Of a stretch of 64,000 bases of DNA, positions 25,258 through 33,614 are shown piece by piece. Source of the stretch: Myxococcales bacterium (GTDB lineage: Bacteria > Myxococcota_A > Polyangia > Polyangiales > Polyangiaceae). Positions within the stretch are counted from its first letter, which is position 1, and the number at the start of each line of letters is the position of its first letter. Location: NCBI GenBank assembly GCA_025359105.1, contig JANYHK010000067.1:1-64000 (forward strand). Direction: 5' to 3'. The translations under genes were made by a program, and so were the position numbers. Below the pieces are notes generated by a model. The model saw only the letters and a list, made by a program, of their open reading frames with translations, was not told the DNA's origin and made no database searches.

Positions 25258-26678
25258 CGGCGGTCCTTGAGGAGCTCTTGCTTCGTGGGCTTGGGCGGCA
25301 AATGACCGGGGCCCGGACGGTACGGCCGCCCAGGCGTAGCGACCGACGTCGAAGGTGCCGCGCCCGGCGCTGGATCGGTCGCGGCCGGATCGGCGGCCGC
25401 GACCGGCGCGCCGCTCGGATCGGCAGGGGAAGCCGCGGACCCGCTGGGGGTGGGAGGGGCGACGGCGACGGGGAAGGCGACGGAGGCGGCGCCTGGAATC
25501 GCCGGCGGCGGCAAGGGCACCGGCGTCGGATCCGCCGCGACCGGAACGCCGCTTGGCGCGACCGCCGGCGCATGTGCCTTCTTCTGCGCGACGACCACGA
25601 CGGCGATCGCAACGAGCACCGCGACGCCGAGCGCGGCGCCGAGGCCCATGGCGCGGCGGTTCGTGCTCGACGGCCCACCCGCCCACGACACGTTCGTCGC
25701 GTGCGCGGCCGGCTCGAGCGCCGGCATGCTCGTCGACGAGTCGGCGAGCGATGACTTCGGTCGGGCCATGACCGCGGCGATTCGTTTGACGGCAGCCTCG
25801 GAACCGGGCCGGATCGGCGCGATCGCCTGTGCGAGCTCGAGCACGGTGGCGAAGCGCTCGTCGGGGTTTCGGCGCATGCAGCGCGCGATCGCTGCGTCGA
25901 GCACCGCCGGCATCTCGCGCAGCTTTCCTGCGGGCGGCGGCGGCGCGCCGGCGCGGATCCTCGCGAACGTCTCTTGCTGCGTCGGCGCTTCGAACGGGCA
26001 CACGCCGGTCGCCAGCTCGTAGAGGATGACGCCCATCGACCAGATGTCGGCGCGAGCGTCGACGCTTCGCGCATCGCGAGATTGCTCGGGCGACATGTAC
26101 GCGGGCGAGCCGAGGATCACCGGCTCCGTCCCCCGCGGCGCGTCGGCCGGGATCTGCTCGTTCATCGTCTCGAACTTGGAGATGCCAAAATCGAGCACCT
26201 TCACGACCATCGGCCCGCCGTCGGGATCGGTCGCGAGGAACAGGTTCCCCGGCTTGAGGTCGCGATGCACGATCCCGCGCACGTGCGCGTGCGCGAGCCC
26301 CTCGAGCGCGCCAAGCGCGACGTCGACGATGTCCCAAATGGGCACCGTCCCGCGCGCGCGGATCACGGCCGAAAGATCGCCGCCTTCCAGGAGCTCCATG
26401 ACGAAGAACGGCCGGCCGTCGTCGAGCTGGCCGACGTCCATCACCGAGCACACGTGCGGGCTCTTGATGCGGGCGGCAAGCCGCGCCTCGTTCAGGAAGC
26501 GCGTGACGTGGTCGGGGTTCTGCGAAACTTCGCGCGAGAGGACCTTGATGGCGATGCTCTTGTCGAGCAAGAGGTGGTGCGCCGCATACACCTGTCCCAT
26601 CCCGCCCTCGCCGACCACGCGAAGAATCCGGTATTTGCCGAGGAAATCCTCGCCAGGTCGAGGCTGGGCGACCGCCAT
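25254..26678 (-). CDS. Transmembrane Ser/Thr protein kinase
   Basis: A 474-aa Hanks-type kinase with an intact core: GEGGMG at 23-28, ATP Lys 45 (IAIKVL), HRDLKPGN with catalytic Asp 140, DFG at 163-165 and MSPEQ. The kinase domain (about 16-285) is followed by a linker, one transmembrane segment (about 345-365, LGAALGVAVLVAIAVVVVAQ) and a long Pro/Ala/Val-rich tail ending in basic residues. I choose the ATG at 26678 (MAVAQPRP) because the upstream open frame is Arg/Ser-rich and antisense to the glutaredoxin gene. It heads an operon with a TPR/PEGA gene and an RCC1 lipoprotein, which may be substrate or partner proteins. Confidence 0.88.
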   Translation of the reverse strand: MAVAQPRPGEDFLGKYRILRVVGEGGMGQVYAAHHLLLDKSIAIKVLSREVSQNPDHVTRFLNEARLAARIKSPHVCSVMDVGQLDDGRPFFVMELLEGGDLSAVIRARGTVPIWDIVDVALGALEGLAHAHVRGIVHRDLKPGNLFLATDPDGGPMVVKVLDFGISKFETMNEQIPADAPRGTEPVILGSPAYMSPEQSRDARSVDARADIWSMGVILYELATGVCPFEAPTQQETFARIRAGAPPPPAGKLREMPAVLDAAIARCMRRNPDERFATVLELAQAIAPIRPGSEAAVKRIAAVMARPKSSLADSSTSMPALEPAAHATNVSWAGGPSSTNRRAMGLGAALGVAVLVAIAVVVVAQKKAHAPAVAPSGVPVAADPTPVPLPPPAIPGAASVAFPVAVAPPTPSGSAASPADPSGAPVAAADPAATDPAPGAAPSTSVATPGRPYRPGPGHLPPKPTKQELLKDRR

Positions 26679-26817
26679 CGCAACCTGAGGATACCCCCCG
26701 CGCACCCGCGCCTCAAGGACGGGGACCAACCGGGTGGGACGGCGCATTACTTCACCCCGCACCTCGCCCACCCGACGGAGAACGCACGCGCGCCGCTTTT
26801 GCGCCGGCGCACACGAA

Positions 26818-27087
26818 TTACGGTGAGGGCGTCTCTGGTCGCAGGACTTCCAGGTCGCCGGCCCGATCGAGGTCGTGGAGCTCGTCGGACCCGCCGATGA
26901 AGCGGTCGTCGATGAAGATGACAGGAACCGTGCGGTGGCCCGTCTCCGCGACGATCCGCGCGCGCGTTTCACGGTCACCCGTGACGTCGACGTCGTCGAA
27001 CGGGATGCCGCGCGCACGCAAGAGCCGCTTGGCCATGAAGCAGAAGCCGCAGTACGTCGTCGAGTACATCCGAACGCGCGCAGTCAT
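26818..27087 (-). CDS. Glutaredoxin (GrxC-like)
   Basis: An 89-aa thioredoxin-fold protein. The active site is TYCGFCF at about 10-16 (CGFC rather than the common CPYC). The cis-Pro motif HRTVPVIFIDD and the GSDELHDLD glutathione-binding region are both present, giving a complete glutaredoxin. It should use glutathione to reduce disulphides or deglutathionylate cytoplasmic proteins. The ATG at 27087 gives the family's normal length. It lies 83 bp from the divergent clpB-like gene and upstream of the kinase operon on the same strand (139-bp gap). Confidence 0.88.
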   Translation of the reverse strand: MTARVRMYSTTYCGFCFMAKRLLRARGIPFDDVDVTGDRETRARIVAETGHRTVPVIFIDDRFIGGSDELHDLDRAGDLEVLRPETPSP

Positions 27088-27170
27088 GGCATCAGGTGAG
27101 ATGCAGTCTAGGTCGTGTTGGGTTCGCGCGCGTCCTTCCCGTGCGCCGCCCGTGGTAACCTTCCCGCTCC

Positions 27171-29759
27171 ATGGCGGCGGAGCAGACGATTCACCTCGAG
27201 CGGTACGCACCGGAGGCGAAAGCCCTCGTCGCGGGCGCGCAAACCCTGGCCGACGAGCGCAAGCACGCGCAGGTCGAGCCGATCCACCTCCTCGCCCGCG
27301 CGATCGATCGCGATCGGGGCGTCGCCGAGGTCTTCCGCAGAGCCGGCGCCGAGCCATCGGACGTCGTCGTCGAGTCGGAGGCGCAGCTCTCGCGTATGCC
27401 GAAGACGGGCGGCAGCCTCGCGTACCTCTCCAACGGCATGCTCGCGCTCCTCGGGCGCGCCGAGAAGGAGGCCGACAAGGCGACCGTCGGCATCGACCAC
27501 CTCCTGAACGCGCTCTCGCAGGAGCTGCGCGGCCCCGCCGCCGTCGTGCTGCAGGCGTTCGCGCTCGGCCCCGGCTCGCTGCGCCCGCACATGGCCGCGC
27601 TGAAGAGCGTGCCGCGCGACTCCAGCGGCGCGACGACGAACGCGGCCGAAGGCGCGGCGCGCTTCACCCAAGATCTCGTCGAGCGCGCCCGGCGTGGCGG
27701 CTTCGATCCGGTCATCGGGCGCGACGTCCAGGTCCGGCGCCTCCTGCAGATCCTCGAGCGCCGCCAGAAGAACCATCCGCTCCTCGTCGGCGAGCCCGGC
27801 GTCGGAAAGGGCGCGATCGTCGGCGCCCTCGCGATGCGCATCGCCGCGGGCGACGTCCCTCACAACCTCTCGCGCCTCAACTTCGTCGAGCTCGAGACCG
27901 GCCAGCTCGTCGCGGGCGCGAAGCTGCGCGGCGAGATCGAAGAGCGCGTGAAGCAGGTCGTGACGGCCTACAAGGGCGGCGACGCCGTCCTCTACATCGC
28001 CGGCATCGAGTCGCTCTACGGCCAGGGCGCGGCCGGCAGCGGCGTCGGCGAGCTCCTGAAGCCCATGCTCGCGCGCGGCGAGGTCCGCCTCCTCGCGTCG
28101 ACGACGCCGGACGGCCTCCGCAAGCTGAACGAGCGCGATCCGGGGCTGCTCCGGCAGTTCACGATCCTGACGATCGATCCGGCCACAGTCGACGAAGCCA
28201 TCGAGATCCTCCGCGGCGTCGCCACGCAGTACGAGGCCCAGCACCGGGTAAAAATAGGCGATCCGGCCGTCGTCGCCGCCGTCCGCCTGGCGAAGCGCTA
28301 CGTGCAGGACCGCGCGCTGCCCGACTCCGCGATCGATCTGCTCGACGAGGCCGCAGCGCGCAAGCGCGTCGAGATGGACGGCGTCCCCGCGGCAGTCGAT
28401 GACGCCATCCGCCGCCTCGCGTCGCTGAAGGCGCAGCTCTCCGCCGTCGCGAACGACGACGACGCGATGAGCCTCAAGACGAAGGCCCGCATCGAGAAGG
28501 AGATCGCGACGCTCGAGCCGAGCGTCGCCGAGATGCGCGCGAAGCTCGACTCGCGGCGGGGCGCGGTCGCGGCGATGGCCACGCTCCGCGACGAGCACCA
28601 GAAGCTCACGACGCAGCTCGAGGAGGCGCGCAAGGTGCACGACTTCGCCAAGCTCGGCGAGCTCGAGCACGTCAGCCTCCCCGACGTGAAGCGCCGCCTC
28701 GACGCCGCCGAAGCCGCCGTGCAGAAGGACGGCAGCCTGGCGCAGGGCAGCAACGTCGTCTCCGACGAGGACGTCGCCGTCGTGCTCGGCGACTGGACGG
28801 GCATCCCCGTCTCCAAGATGCTCGAGGCGGAGAGCGACAAGCTCCTCAAGATGGAGGAGCGCCTCAGCAAGCGCATCGTCGGCCAGGCCGAGGCGGTGCG
28901 CGCCGTCTCGCGCGCCGTTCGCCGCGGCCGCGTCGGTCTGCGCGATCCCGGCAAGCCCATCGGCAGCTTCCTCTACCTGGGCCCGAGCGGCGTCGGCAAG
29001 ACCGAGCTCGCCAAGGCCCTGGCCGAGTTCCTCTTCGACGACGAGCAATCCCTGACCCGCATCGACATGAGCGAGTTCATGGAGAAGCACATGGCCCAGC
29101 GCCTCGTCGGCGCGCCGCCCGGCTACGTCGACAGCGAGCAGGGAGGCTTCTTGACCGAGGCGGTACGGCGCAAGCCCTACAGCGTGCTCCTCTTCGACGA
29201 GGTCGAGAAGGCACACGCCGACGTCTTCAACCTGCTGCTGCAGGTGCTCGACGACGGCCGCCTCACCGACGGCCGCGGTCGCACCGCCGATTTTTCGAAC
29301 ACCGTCGTCATCATGACGAGCAACATCGGCAGCAAGCGCATCCTCGACACCGACGCAAAGCTCTTCGAGTCGGAGGAAGGCCGGGAGGCGCTCCGAGACG
29401 TGCTCCGCGAGGAGCTCCGGAACTTCCTCCGCCCGGAGTTCTTGAACCGCATCGACGACATCATCATCTTCCGGCCGCTGTCGAAGGTCGATCTGCGCGG
29501 CATCGTCGACATCCAGCTCCGCCGCCTCGAGAAGATGCTCGACGGCCGCGAGCTGAAGCTGGAGCTCTCCGACGCCGCCAAGATGCAGCTCGTCGATCAG
29601 GGCTACGAGCCGGCGTTCGGCGCGCGGCCCCTCAAGCGCGCCATCTTGAAGAAGCTCCAGGACCCGCTCGCCGAGGAGATCCTCGCGGGCGGCTACGGCC
29701 CCGGAAGCGTCGTCAAGGTCGACGTGAAGGGGGAGGACTTCACGTTCGAGAAAGCATGA
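27171..29759 (+). CDS. ClpB-like AAA+ protein with degenerate first ATPase domain
   Basis: An 862-aa protein in the ClpA/ClpB family, of ClpB length and layout: Clp N-domain (about 1-145), D1 (about 165-400), a coiled-coil middle segment (about 410-520) and D2 (about 550-850). D2 looks active: Walker A GPSGVGKT at 604-611 and Walker B LLFDE at 673-677. D1 is altered: Walker A is GEPGVGKG at 207-214 (last Thr replaced by Gly), the Walker B Asp-Glu pair is Ala277-Gly278 in VLYIAGIE, the pore loop is GAKLRG and one trans-acting Arg reads RQF. It may be a disaggregase variant driven by D2. The Mpl gene overlaps it by 4 bp (ATGA). Confidence 0.85.
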   Translation: MAAEQTIHLERYAPEAKALVAGAQTLADERKHAQVEPIHLLARAIDRDRGVAEVFRRAGAEPSDVVVESEAQLSRMPKTGGSLAYLSNGMLALLGRAEKEADKATVGIDHLLNALSQELRGPAAVVLQAFALGPGSLRPHMAALKSVPRDSSGATTNAAEGAARFTQDLVERARRGGFDPVIGRDVQVRRLLQILERRQKNHPLLVGEPGVGKGAIVGALAMRIAAGDVPHNLSRLNFVELETGQLVAGAKLRGEIEERVKQVVTAYKGGDAVLYIAGIESLYGQGAAGSGVGELLKPMLARGEVRLLASTTPDGLRKLNERDPGLLRQFTILTIDPATVDEAIEILRGVATQYEAQHRVKIGDPAVVAAVRLAKRYVQDRALPDSAIDLLDEAAARKRVEMDGVPAAVDDAIRRLASLKAQLSAVANDDDAMSLKTKARIEKEIATLEPSVAEMRAKLDSRRGAVAAMATLRDEHQKLTTQLEEARKVHDFAKLGELEHVSLPDVKRRLDAAEAAVQKDGSLAQGSNVVSDEDVAVVLGDWTGIPVSKMLEAESDKLLKMEERLSKRIVGQAEAVRAVSRAVRRGRVGLRDPGKPIGSFLYLGPSGVGKTELAKALAEFLFDDEQSLTRIDMSEFMEKHMAQRLVGAPPGYVDSEQGGFLTEAVRRKPYSVLLFDEVEKAHADVFNLLLQVLDDGRLTDGRGRTADFSNTVVIMTSNIGSKRILDTDAKLFESEEGREALRDVLREELRNFLRPEFLNRIDDIIIFRPLSKVDLRGIVDIQLRRLEKMLDGRELKLELSDAAKMQLVDQGYEPAFGARPLKRAILKKLQDPLAEEILAGGYGPGSVVKVDVKGEDFTFEKA

Positions 29760-31192
29760 AGATCCACCTCGTCGGTATCTGCGGCACGGGCATGGGCTCG
29801 CTCGCGATGCTCTTTCGCGACGCGGGGCACGAGGTGTCCGGCTCCGATCAGTCGTTCGATCCCCCGATGGGTCCCGCCCTGAAGGGGGCCGGCGTCCGGT
29901 GCCTCACGGGGTACGACGCGGCGCACGTCGACGCGGATCTCGTCGTCGTCGGCAACGCGATCCGCAAGGACAACCCCGAGGCGCGCGCCGCCGAGGAGCG
30001 CGGCCTCGCGCGCACCAGCATGTCGGCGGCGCTGCGCGAGCACTTCCTCGCCAAGCGCCGCCCCCTCGTCGTCGCCGGCACGCACGGCAAGACGACGACG
30101 AGCGCGATGTGCGCGTGGATCCTGGCGAGCGCGGGCCTCGAGCCCGGATGGTTCATCGGCGGCCTCCCCAAGAATCTGCCGTCCGGCGCCGCGATCGGCC
30201 GCGCGAAGGCGAGCCTGTCGGCGGCCAGCGTTCGCGCGCCGTTCGTCGTGGAGGGGGACGAATACGACGCCGTCTACTGGCACAAGCAGCCCAAATTCCT
30301 CGACTACATCGGCGTCGGCGCCGACGACGTCGCGATCGTGACGAGCTGCGAGTACGACCACATCGACATCTACCCGGACGTCGCGTCGTACGAGGACGCG
30401 TTTCACCGCTTCGTGAAGGAAGTCCCCGAAGGAGGGCTCGTGGTCTGCGATGCGCACGACGCGCGCGCCCGCCACGTCGTGAAGGAGACCTCGCTCGCGC
30501 GCACGTCGTTCTACGCGCTCGACGGGGACGACACCGGCGACGTCACGCCGACCTGGCTCGCGGCGCTCTCGATCGTGGAGGACGGGCGCCAGCTGTTCGA
30601 TCTGTTCGTCGGCGGCACGTCGTGCGGCCGCTTTGCCTTGCCGGTGCCGGGCGCGCACAACGTCCGCAACGCCGTCGCCGCGATCGCCGCGTGCACCGAG
30701 GCGTTCGGCGTCCCGATGGCCACGGCGCGCACGGCGCTCGCGAAATTCCAGGGCGTTGCCCGCCGGCAGGACCTCATCGGCGAGCCGCGCGGCATCCGGG
30801 TCTACGACGACTTCGCCCACCACCCGACGGCGGTAGACGAGACGCTGCGCGCGCTGCGGTCGCGGCATCCGGCAGGCGCGCTGTGGGCGGTGTTCGAGCC
30901 GCGCAGCGCCACCGCCGTCCGCAACCTCCATCAAGACGCCTACGTCCACGCGTTCGGTGCGGCCGATCACGTGCTGCTCGCGCCGCTCGGGCGCGCCAAC
31001 GTGCCGGAGGCCGAGCGGCTCGATCTCGGCAAGCTCGCCCGTGAGCTCGGCGCCAAGGCCGAGACGCCGACCGGCGTCGACGTGATCGTCGAGCGCCTCG
31101 CTTCCGGCGCGAAGCCCGGCGACACGATCGCGATCCTGTCCAACGGCGCGTTCGGCGGCATCTACCCGAAGCTCCTCGCCAGGCTCGCGTGA
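29756..31192 (+). CDS. mpl: UDP-N-acetylmuramate:L-Ala-gamma-D-Glu-meso-DAP ligase (Mpl)
   Basis: A 478-aa Mur ligase family protein. The N-terminus (HLVGICGTGMGSLAML) is the UDP-binding Rossmann motif. The ATP P-loop is GTHGKTTT at about 103-110, and EGDEYDAVYWHKQPKF is the Mpl-type metal/ATP motif that separates it from MurC. A C-terminal ligase domain has YDDFAHHPTAV. Mpl joins recovered murein tripeptide to UDP-MurNAc in the cytoplasm, bypassing MurC-MurE during cell-wall recycling. It is the middle gene of an operon with clpB-like (ATGA overlap) and the IMPase gene (GTGA overlap). The length fits the family. Confidence 0.88.
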   Translation: MKIHLVGICGTGMGSLAMLFRDAGHEVSGSDQSFDPPMGPALKGAGVRCLTGYDAAHVDADLVVVGNAIRKDNPEARAAEERGLARTSMSAALREHFLAKRRPLVVAGTHGKTTTSAMCAWILASAGLEPGWFIGGLPKNLPSGAAIGRAKASLSAASVRAPFVVEGDEYDAVYWHKQPKFLDYIGVGADDVAIVTSCEYDHIDIYPDVASYEDAFHRFVKEVPEGGLVVCDAHDARARHVVKETSLARTSFYALDGDDTGDVTPTWLAALSIVEDGRQLFDLFVGGTSCGRFALPVPGAHNVRNAVAAIAACTEAFGVPMATARTALAKFQGVARRQDLIGEPRGIRVYDDFAHHPTAVDETLRALRSRHPAGALWAVFEPRSATAVRNLHQDAYVHAFGAADHVLLAPLGRANVPEAERLDLGKLARELGAKAETPTGVDVIVERLASGAKPGDTIAILSNGAFGGIYPKLLARLA

Positions 31193-31998
31193 CGCTGGCA
31201 GCGCGGGACGAGCCGGCGCTCGTGCGGCTCGCGCTGGACGCCGCGCGCGAGGCCGCGAAGATCCTCGCGCCCGGCTTCCGCCATCGACCGGTCGCCGAGC
31301 ACAAGGGCGCCGTCGATCTCGTCACCGAGTTCGATCGCGCGAGCGAGGCGTACCTGGCCGAGCGCCTCGTGCGCGAGACGGGCTTCGCGTGCGTCGGCGA
31401 AGAAGCCGGCGGAGAGCGGGCGGCCGATCCGAACGATCCGACCTGGTACGTGGATCCGCTCGACGGCACGACGAACTTCGTCCACGGGCACCCCTTCTAT
31501 TGCGTCTCGATCGGCCTCACCGTCGCCGGCACGCCGCGCCTCGGCGCCGTCTTCGCGCCGGCGCTCTCGCTCGCATGGACGGGGATCGCCGGCCGCAGCG
31601 CGACGCGCAACGGCGAGCCGTGCGCCGTGAGCTCCACCGCGTCCTTCGACGCCGCGATGCTCGGGACCGGCTTTCCGTACGATCGCAAGACGAGCGCGGA
31701 CAACAACTTCGACGCGTTCGTCGCGCTCAAGAAGCAGGTCCAGGCGGTGCGCCGGTGCGGCTCGGCCGCGATCGACCTCTGCTTCGTCGCCGACGGCACC
31801 TACGACGGCTACTGGGAGCGAAAGCTCCGCCCCTGGGATCTCGCCGCAGGCGCCGCGATCGTGCTCGGCGCGGGGGGGCGCCTGTCGAGCTTCGACGGGA
31901 TGTCGCCTGATCTGCTCCAAGGGCATCTCGTCGCGACGAACGGGAGAATCCACGACGCGCTGGTCGCGGCGCTGCAGACGGTGCGCCCTGGCCCTTGA
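31189..31998 (+). CDS. Inositol monophosphatase family protein
   Basis: A 269-aa protein starting at GTG 31189, overlapping the mpl stop by 4 bp. Mg-binding motifs are intact: EEAGGE (about 65-70), DPLDGTTNFVHG (about 90-101) and WDLAAGAAI (about 219-227). It probably hydrolyses phosphate monoesters such as inositol-1-phosphate or a related sugar phosphate; SuhB-type roles in rRNA maturation are also known for the family. It is the last gene of the clpB-like/mpl operon. A hairpin follows at 32005-32030. Confidence 0.86.
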   Translation: MTLAARDEPALVRLALDAAREAAKILAPGFRHRPVAEHKGAVDLVTEFDRASEAYLAERLVRETGFACVGEEAGGERAADPNDPTWYVDPLDGTTNFVHGHPFYCVSIGLTVAGTPRLGAVFAPALSLAWTGIAGRSATRNGEPCAVSSTASFDAAMLGTGFPYDRKTSADNNFDAFVALKKQVQAVRRCGSAAIDLCFVADGTYDGYWERKLRPWDLAAGAAIVLGAGGRLSSFDGMSPDLLQGHLVATNGRIHDALVAALQTVRPGP

Positions 31999-32004
31999 AA
32001 TTTT

Positions 32005-32030
32005 GGCCGATCGCGTGGAAACGCGCGGCC
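32005..32030. terminator. Imperfect hairpin after the mpl operon
   Basis: An inner stem CGCGT/ACGCG closed by GGAA and an outer GGCC/GGCC pair, separated by unpaired bases (GAT on the left, C on the right), start 7 bp after the IMPase stop. No U-tract. It is possibly a weak terminator before the metallophosphoesterase gene. Confidence 0.35.
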
Positions 32031-32079
32031 CGGTGCATCAGACTTGGAGGACACGGCATCTTATCTTGAGGAGCACTGC

Positions 32080-32910
32080 ATGTTCGGGTCCGGACGGGTC
32101 TCGCGCATCGCCCACCTTTCGGACGTTCACACGCTCGAGAAGGAGCGCGGCGCATATGGCTGGGGCGTGAAGTTCGTCAGCATCCACCGCCCGCTCGACG
32201 CGGAGGCGCGGCTCAGGAAGTTCGGACGCGCGCTCGGGCTCGCGAAGGCGATGGGCGCGCACCACGTGGTCGTCTCCGGCGATCTCACCGAGATGGGCAC
32301 CGACGCGCAGTTCCGCGCGTTCGCCGACGTGCTCGACGCGTCGGGCGTGGCGCCCGAGAGCGTCACGCTCGTCCCCGGCAACCACGACGCGTACACCACG
32401 GGCGACGCATGGACGCGCGCCCTCGCCGGTCCGCTCCGCGCATACGCTCCCTCCAGCGCGGCGCGCCATGGCCAGGTCGTCGAGCGGGGCGGCGTCGTGA
32501 TCCTCCCGGTCGACACGTCGCGCTTCCAGAACGTCGCGCTGTCGGGTGGCGAGCTCCACCCGGCCGCGGCCGAAGCGCTCACGCGCCGCATCCAGGACGC
32601 GACGTTCCGCGGCACACCGGTCGTCGTCGTCACCCATCACCCGCCGTTTTCCCACGCGCGCCGGCTATGGCAGTTCATCGACGGCCTCCGCGGCGCGACG
32701 CGCCTCGTCGACGTCCTGGCGAAGAGCCCGCACGTGCAGCTCCTTCACGGGCACATGCACCGCGCGCTCGATCGCCTCATCGGAGGCATCGGCGACAGCC
32801 GCGTCTTCGGCGCGCCCGCGACGGTCGAGGATCGCGAGGGTCACCCGCGCATCCGGCTCTACGAGGTCGGCCCCAACGGTCTCGAGAGCGCGGGCATCGT
32901 CACCGGCTGA
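32080..32910 (+). CDS. Metallophosphoesterase
   Basis: A 276-aa calcineurin-like phosphoesterase. All metal-binding blocks are present in order: HLSDVH (about 12), VSGDLTE (about 68), PGNHDAY (about 105), THHPPF (about 187) and HGHMHR (about 225). It is therefore probably an active dimetal phosphodiesterase or phosphatase; the substrate is unknown. I choose the ATG at 32080 because GAGGAG lies just upstream; a TTG 36 bases earlier is an alternative. It follows the IMPase gene by 81 bp. Its last 11 bp overlap the 3' end of the convergent TetR gene. Confidence 0.85.
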   Translation: MFGSGRVSRIAHLSDVHTLEKERGAYGWGVKFVSIHRPLDAEARLRKFGRALGLAKAMGAHHVVVSGDLTEMGTDAQFRAFADVLDASGVAPESVTLVPGNHDAYTTGDAWTRALAGPLRAYAPSSAARHGQVVERGGVVILPVDTSRFQNVALSGGELHPAAAEALTRRIQDATFRGTPVVVVTHHPPFSHARRLWQFIDGLRGATRLVDVLAKSPHVQLLHGHMHRALDRLIGGIGDSRVFGAPATVEDREGHPRIRLYEVGPNGLESAGIVTG

Positions 32911-33559
32911 GTCGACGCTGCGGCTTCGTCTTCGCGCGAGGTCGCGGCGCTGGAGCGGACGCGCCCATCGCCACCACTTGCCCGAGCACCATCACCATCT
33001 TCGGGATCAGCTCCTCGCGCGTCACGTCGCGGCGCAGGAGCCACTCGGTCACCGTCGCCTCCACGAAGCCGAGCCAGCCGCGGAGGAGCATCCGGAGCAC
33101 CGGCGAGGCGGGCAACGGAAGCTCGGCGACGATGCGCTCGACGAACGTGGCGCGCGTCTCCTCGAGGATTCCGTACACCTCGGGATCCGTCCCCAGGCCG
33201 CCGCGCACGAGGGCGAGGTACGCGCCGCCGTGCTCCTCGACGAAGTCGAAGTAGGTGTGGAGGCCGAGCATGACGCTCTCCTCCGGTGTGGAAGCGGTCG
33301 CCGTGTCCGTCCGCAGGACGAGATCGCTGGCGGCTTGCTTCAGCGCCGCGATGTAGAAATCGCGCTTCGTCGGGAAGTAATGGTAGAGAAGGCCCTTCGA
33401 GATCCCCGCTGCGCGCGCGAGATCGTCGATGGACACCTCGTCGTACCCGCGCTCGCTGAAGACCTTGATCCCCATCGCGAGGAGCTGGCCCTTGCGCTCG
33501 TCGACCTCGAGCCGCGTGCGCGTCTTGCGCGGCGCAGGCTTCTTTTGCAGGGCGACCAC
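32900..33559 (-). CDS. TetR family transcriptional regulator
   Basis: A 219-aa protein from a GTG at 33559. The N-terminal HTH (about 22-70) has the classic pattern FSERGYDEVSIDDLARAAGISKGLLYHYFPTKRDFY. The C-terminal ligand-binding domain is all-helical, with a basic tail. It is divergent from an SDR gene, and the intergenic region holds a 19-bp inverted repeat (33578-33596) that recurs twice before the next gene of the cluster. It is therefore likely an autoregulated repressor of the downstream oxidative genes, released by a lipophilic effector; the effector is inference. Confidence 0.88.
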   Translation of the reverse strand: MVALQKKPAPRKTRTRLEVDERKGQLLAMGIKVFSERGYDEVSIDDLARAAGISKGLLYHYFPTKRDFYIAALKQAASDLVLRTDTATASTPEESVMLGLHTYFDFVEEHGGAYLALVRGGLGTDPEVYGILEETRATFVERIVAELPLPASPVLRMLLRGWLGFVEATVTEWLLRRDVTREELIPKMVMVLGQVVAMGASAPAPRPRAKTKPQRRLSR

Positions 33560-33565
33560 ACCTCG

Positions 33566-33571
33566 AGCCTA
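33566..33571 (-). promoter_or_regulatory. Candidate -10 element of the TetR gene
   Basis: On the minus strand TTGAAC (33589-33594, inside the operator) is followed after 17 bp by TAGGCT. Transcription would start at or next to the GTG at 33559, implying a leaderless message. The -10 match is weak. Confidence 0.3.
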
Positions 33572-33577
33572 GCCCAC

Positions 33578-33596
33578 TATTGACTTACGTTCAATA
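33578..33596. promoter_or_regulatory. Putative TetR operator O1
   Basis: TATTGACTTACGTTCAATA: inverted TATTGA/TCAATA arms with a 7-bp spacer, between the divergent TetR and SDR genes. Two relatives lie upstream of the gene at 34520. It covers a TTGAC-like -35 hexamer in each direction, so occupancy would block both promoters. Confidence 0.7.
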
Positions 33597-33602
33597 ACAA
33601 CC

Positions 33603-33608
33603 TAGGAC
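33603..33608 (+). promoter_or_regulatory. Candidate -10 element of the SDR gene
   Basis: TTGACT at 33580-33585 (inside the operator) is followed after 17 bp by TAGGAC. The predicted start point falls at about the ATG (33615). The layout mirrors the TetR side. AGGA at 33604-33607 could instead be a Shine-Dalgarno sequence, so the two readings compete. Confidence 0.3.
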
Positions 33609-33614
33609 GCCGGG

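Noticed and set aside
27108-29216. A 702-codon minus-strand frame opposite the ClpB-like gene
   Set aside because: Antisense shadow; no domain, and the plus-strand product matches the Clp family throughout.
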